A program made the position numbers and the translations under genes. The notes below the pieces were generated by a model. That model had not been told where the DNA came from, did no database searches, and worked only from the letters and a program-made list of their open reading frames with translations. From contig JAACEJ010000280.1 of NCBI GenBank assembly GCA_011682565.1, positions 1-5,525 of the forward strand: a stretch of 5,525 nt of DNA, read 5' to 3'. Position 1 is the stretch's first letter, and each line of letters opens with the position of its first letter. This stretch comes from Actinomycetota bacterium. GTDB lineage: Bacteria; Zhuqueibacterota; Zhuqueibacteria; Residuimicrobiales; Krinioviventaceae. Positions 5,173 through 5,525 of this stretch are shown in pieces.

Positions 5173-5525
5173 TGGCGATCTCCTTTTTCTTGAACGGCGG
5201 CAGGAGCTGGCGTTGAAAAACGTTTATTCTGCCGTCCCTGATCTCGGAATTGATAAAGGCCTTGTACTCGATGTCGTTGCGCACCGGAAAATCGAGCCGG
5301 GTTTGATAGGCCGGCCAGCGAGTTTCTTTTCGCGCCAGCATGTGTTCCACCAGCACCCTGGCCAACAGAATCCGGTCCTTGATTTCGTGCGTCCGCATCA
5401 GTTCATGTAAATTGGCAGCATGGATGTTCTTAATCTTGCCGCTCAGAATTTGCAACAGTTCTCTTGCCAGTACAAGTTTTTCCCTGTTGGCGGCGTAATT
5501 CATCGAATAGCCGCCGGCGTATTCG
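5165..5525 (-). CDS. AprA-like FAD-dependent reductase (adenylylsulfate reductase alpha / fumarate reductase family), C-terminal 119 residues
   Basis: The frame stays open to the right edge, so the gene begins outside the window; the ATG at 5503 is internal. The visible part begins EYAGGYSMNY and is the helical C-terminal domain of the fumarate reductase/AprA flavoprotein family. It shows LHELMRTHEIKDR (39-51), ARKETRW (64-70), LDFP (77-80) and EYKAFINSEIRDGRINVFQR (86-105). The RKETRW and LDFP signature is what I recall from AprA-like proteins of assimilatory sulfate clusters in anaerobes, where the subunit reduces adenosine 5'-phosphosulfate to sulfite plus AMP. FAD-binding and active-site residues are upstream and unseen, so substrate assignment leans on the AprB-like partner. 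The order flavoprotein then ferredoxin, with an 8-bp overlap, differs from the aprB-aprA order usual in dissimilatory sulfate reducers. A related flavoprotein with another substrate cannot be excluded. Confidence 0.78.
   Translation of the reverse strand, partial: EYAGGYSMNYAANREKLVLARELLQILSGKIKNIHAANLHELMRTHEIKDRILLARVLVEHMLARKETRWPAYQTRLDFPVRNDIEYKAFINSEIRDGRINVFQRQLLPPFKKKEIAND

Noticed and set aside
1..5525. CRISPR array, insertion sequence, tRNA or prophage signals
   Set aside because: No regularly spaced repeats, transposase-like frames, terminal inverted repeats or tRNA folds were visible.

Overview
The window is a compact, entirely minus-strand block of anaerobe-type tetrapyrrole and sulfur-assimilation genes. 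No credible plus-strand gene was found. Reading in transcription order (right to left) there are two units separated by one AT-rich intergenic region.

Right unit (5525 to 4849): the C-terminal end of an AprA-like flavoprotein (cut by the window edge) overlaps by 8 bp a complete two-cluster [4Fe-4S] AprB-like ferredoxin. Together they resemble the APS reductase pair found in assimilatory sulfate clusters of anaerobes, in the order flavoprotein then ferredoxin.

Intergenic region (4848 to 4484): about 365 bp, clearly AT-richer than the genes. It holds a 7-bp perfect GC hairpin, a probable sigma-70-type promoter for the left unit, and two 11-bp direct repeats spaced exactly 20 bp, the first overlapping the -35 box.

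Left unit (4483 to 1): precorrin-2 dehydrogenase (SirC/Met8/CysG-N type), glutamyl-tRNA reductase (hemA), hydroxymethylbilane synthase (hemC), a fused uroporphyrinogen-III C-methyltransferase/uroporphyrinogen-III synthase (cobA-hemD), and the first 54 codons of a radical SAM protein that matches AhbC (12,18-didecarboxysiroheme deacetylase). Spacings are 4 bp, a 23-bp overlap, an 11-bp overlap and 26 bp, so this is almost certainly one operon. The encoded steps run from glutamyl-tRNA to hydroxymethylbilane (hemL and hemB are not in view), then uroporphyrinogen III, precorrin-2 and sirohydrochlorin. AhbC implies that siroheme is then converted to heme by the siroheme-dependent (Ahb) route rather than through protoporphyrin IX.

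Functional logic: the two units are linked by siroheme. APS reductase makes sulfite, siroheme-containing sulfite reductase (not in the window) would reduce it, and the left operon makes the siroheme. The same siroheme would also feed heme synthesis through AhbC.

Organism: a Gram-negative or Firmicute-like anaerobe of moderate GC using tRNA-dependent ALA synthesis and the Ahb pathway. Sulfate-reducing Desulfobacterota, Calditrichota-type bacteria and relatives fit; the sequence alone does not decide. The pathway is known; the most notable details are a cysteine cluster at the HemA C terminus and the repeat-bearing operon promoter.
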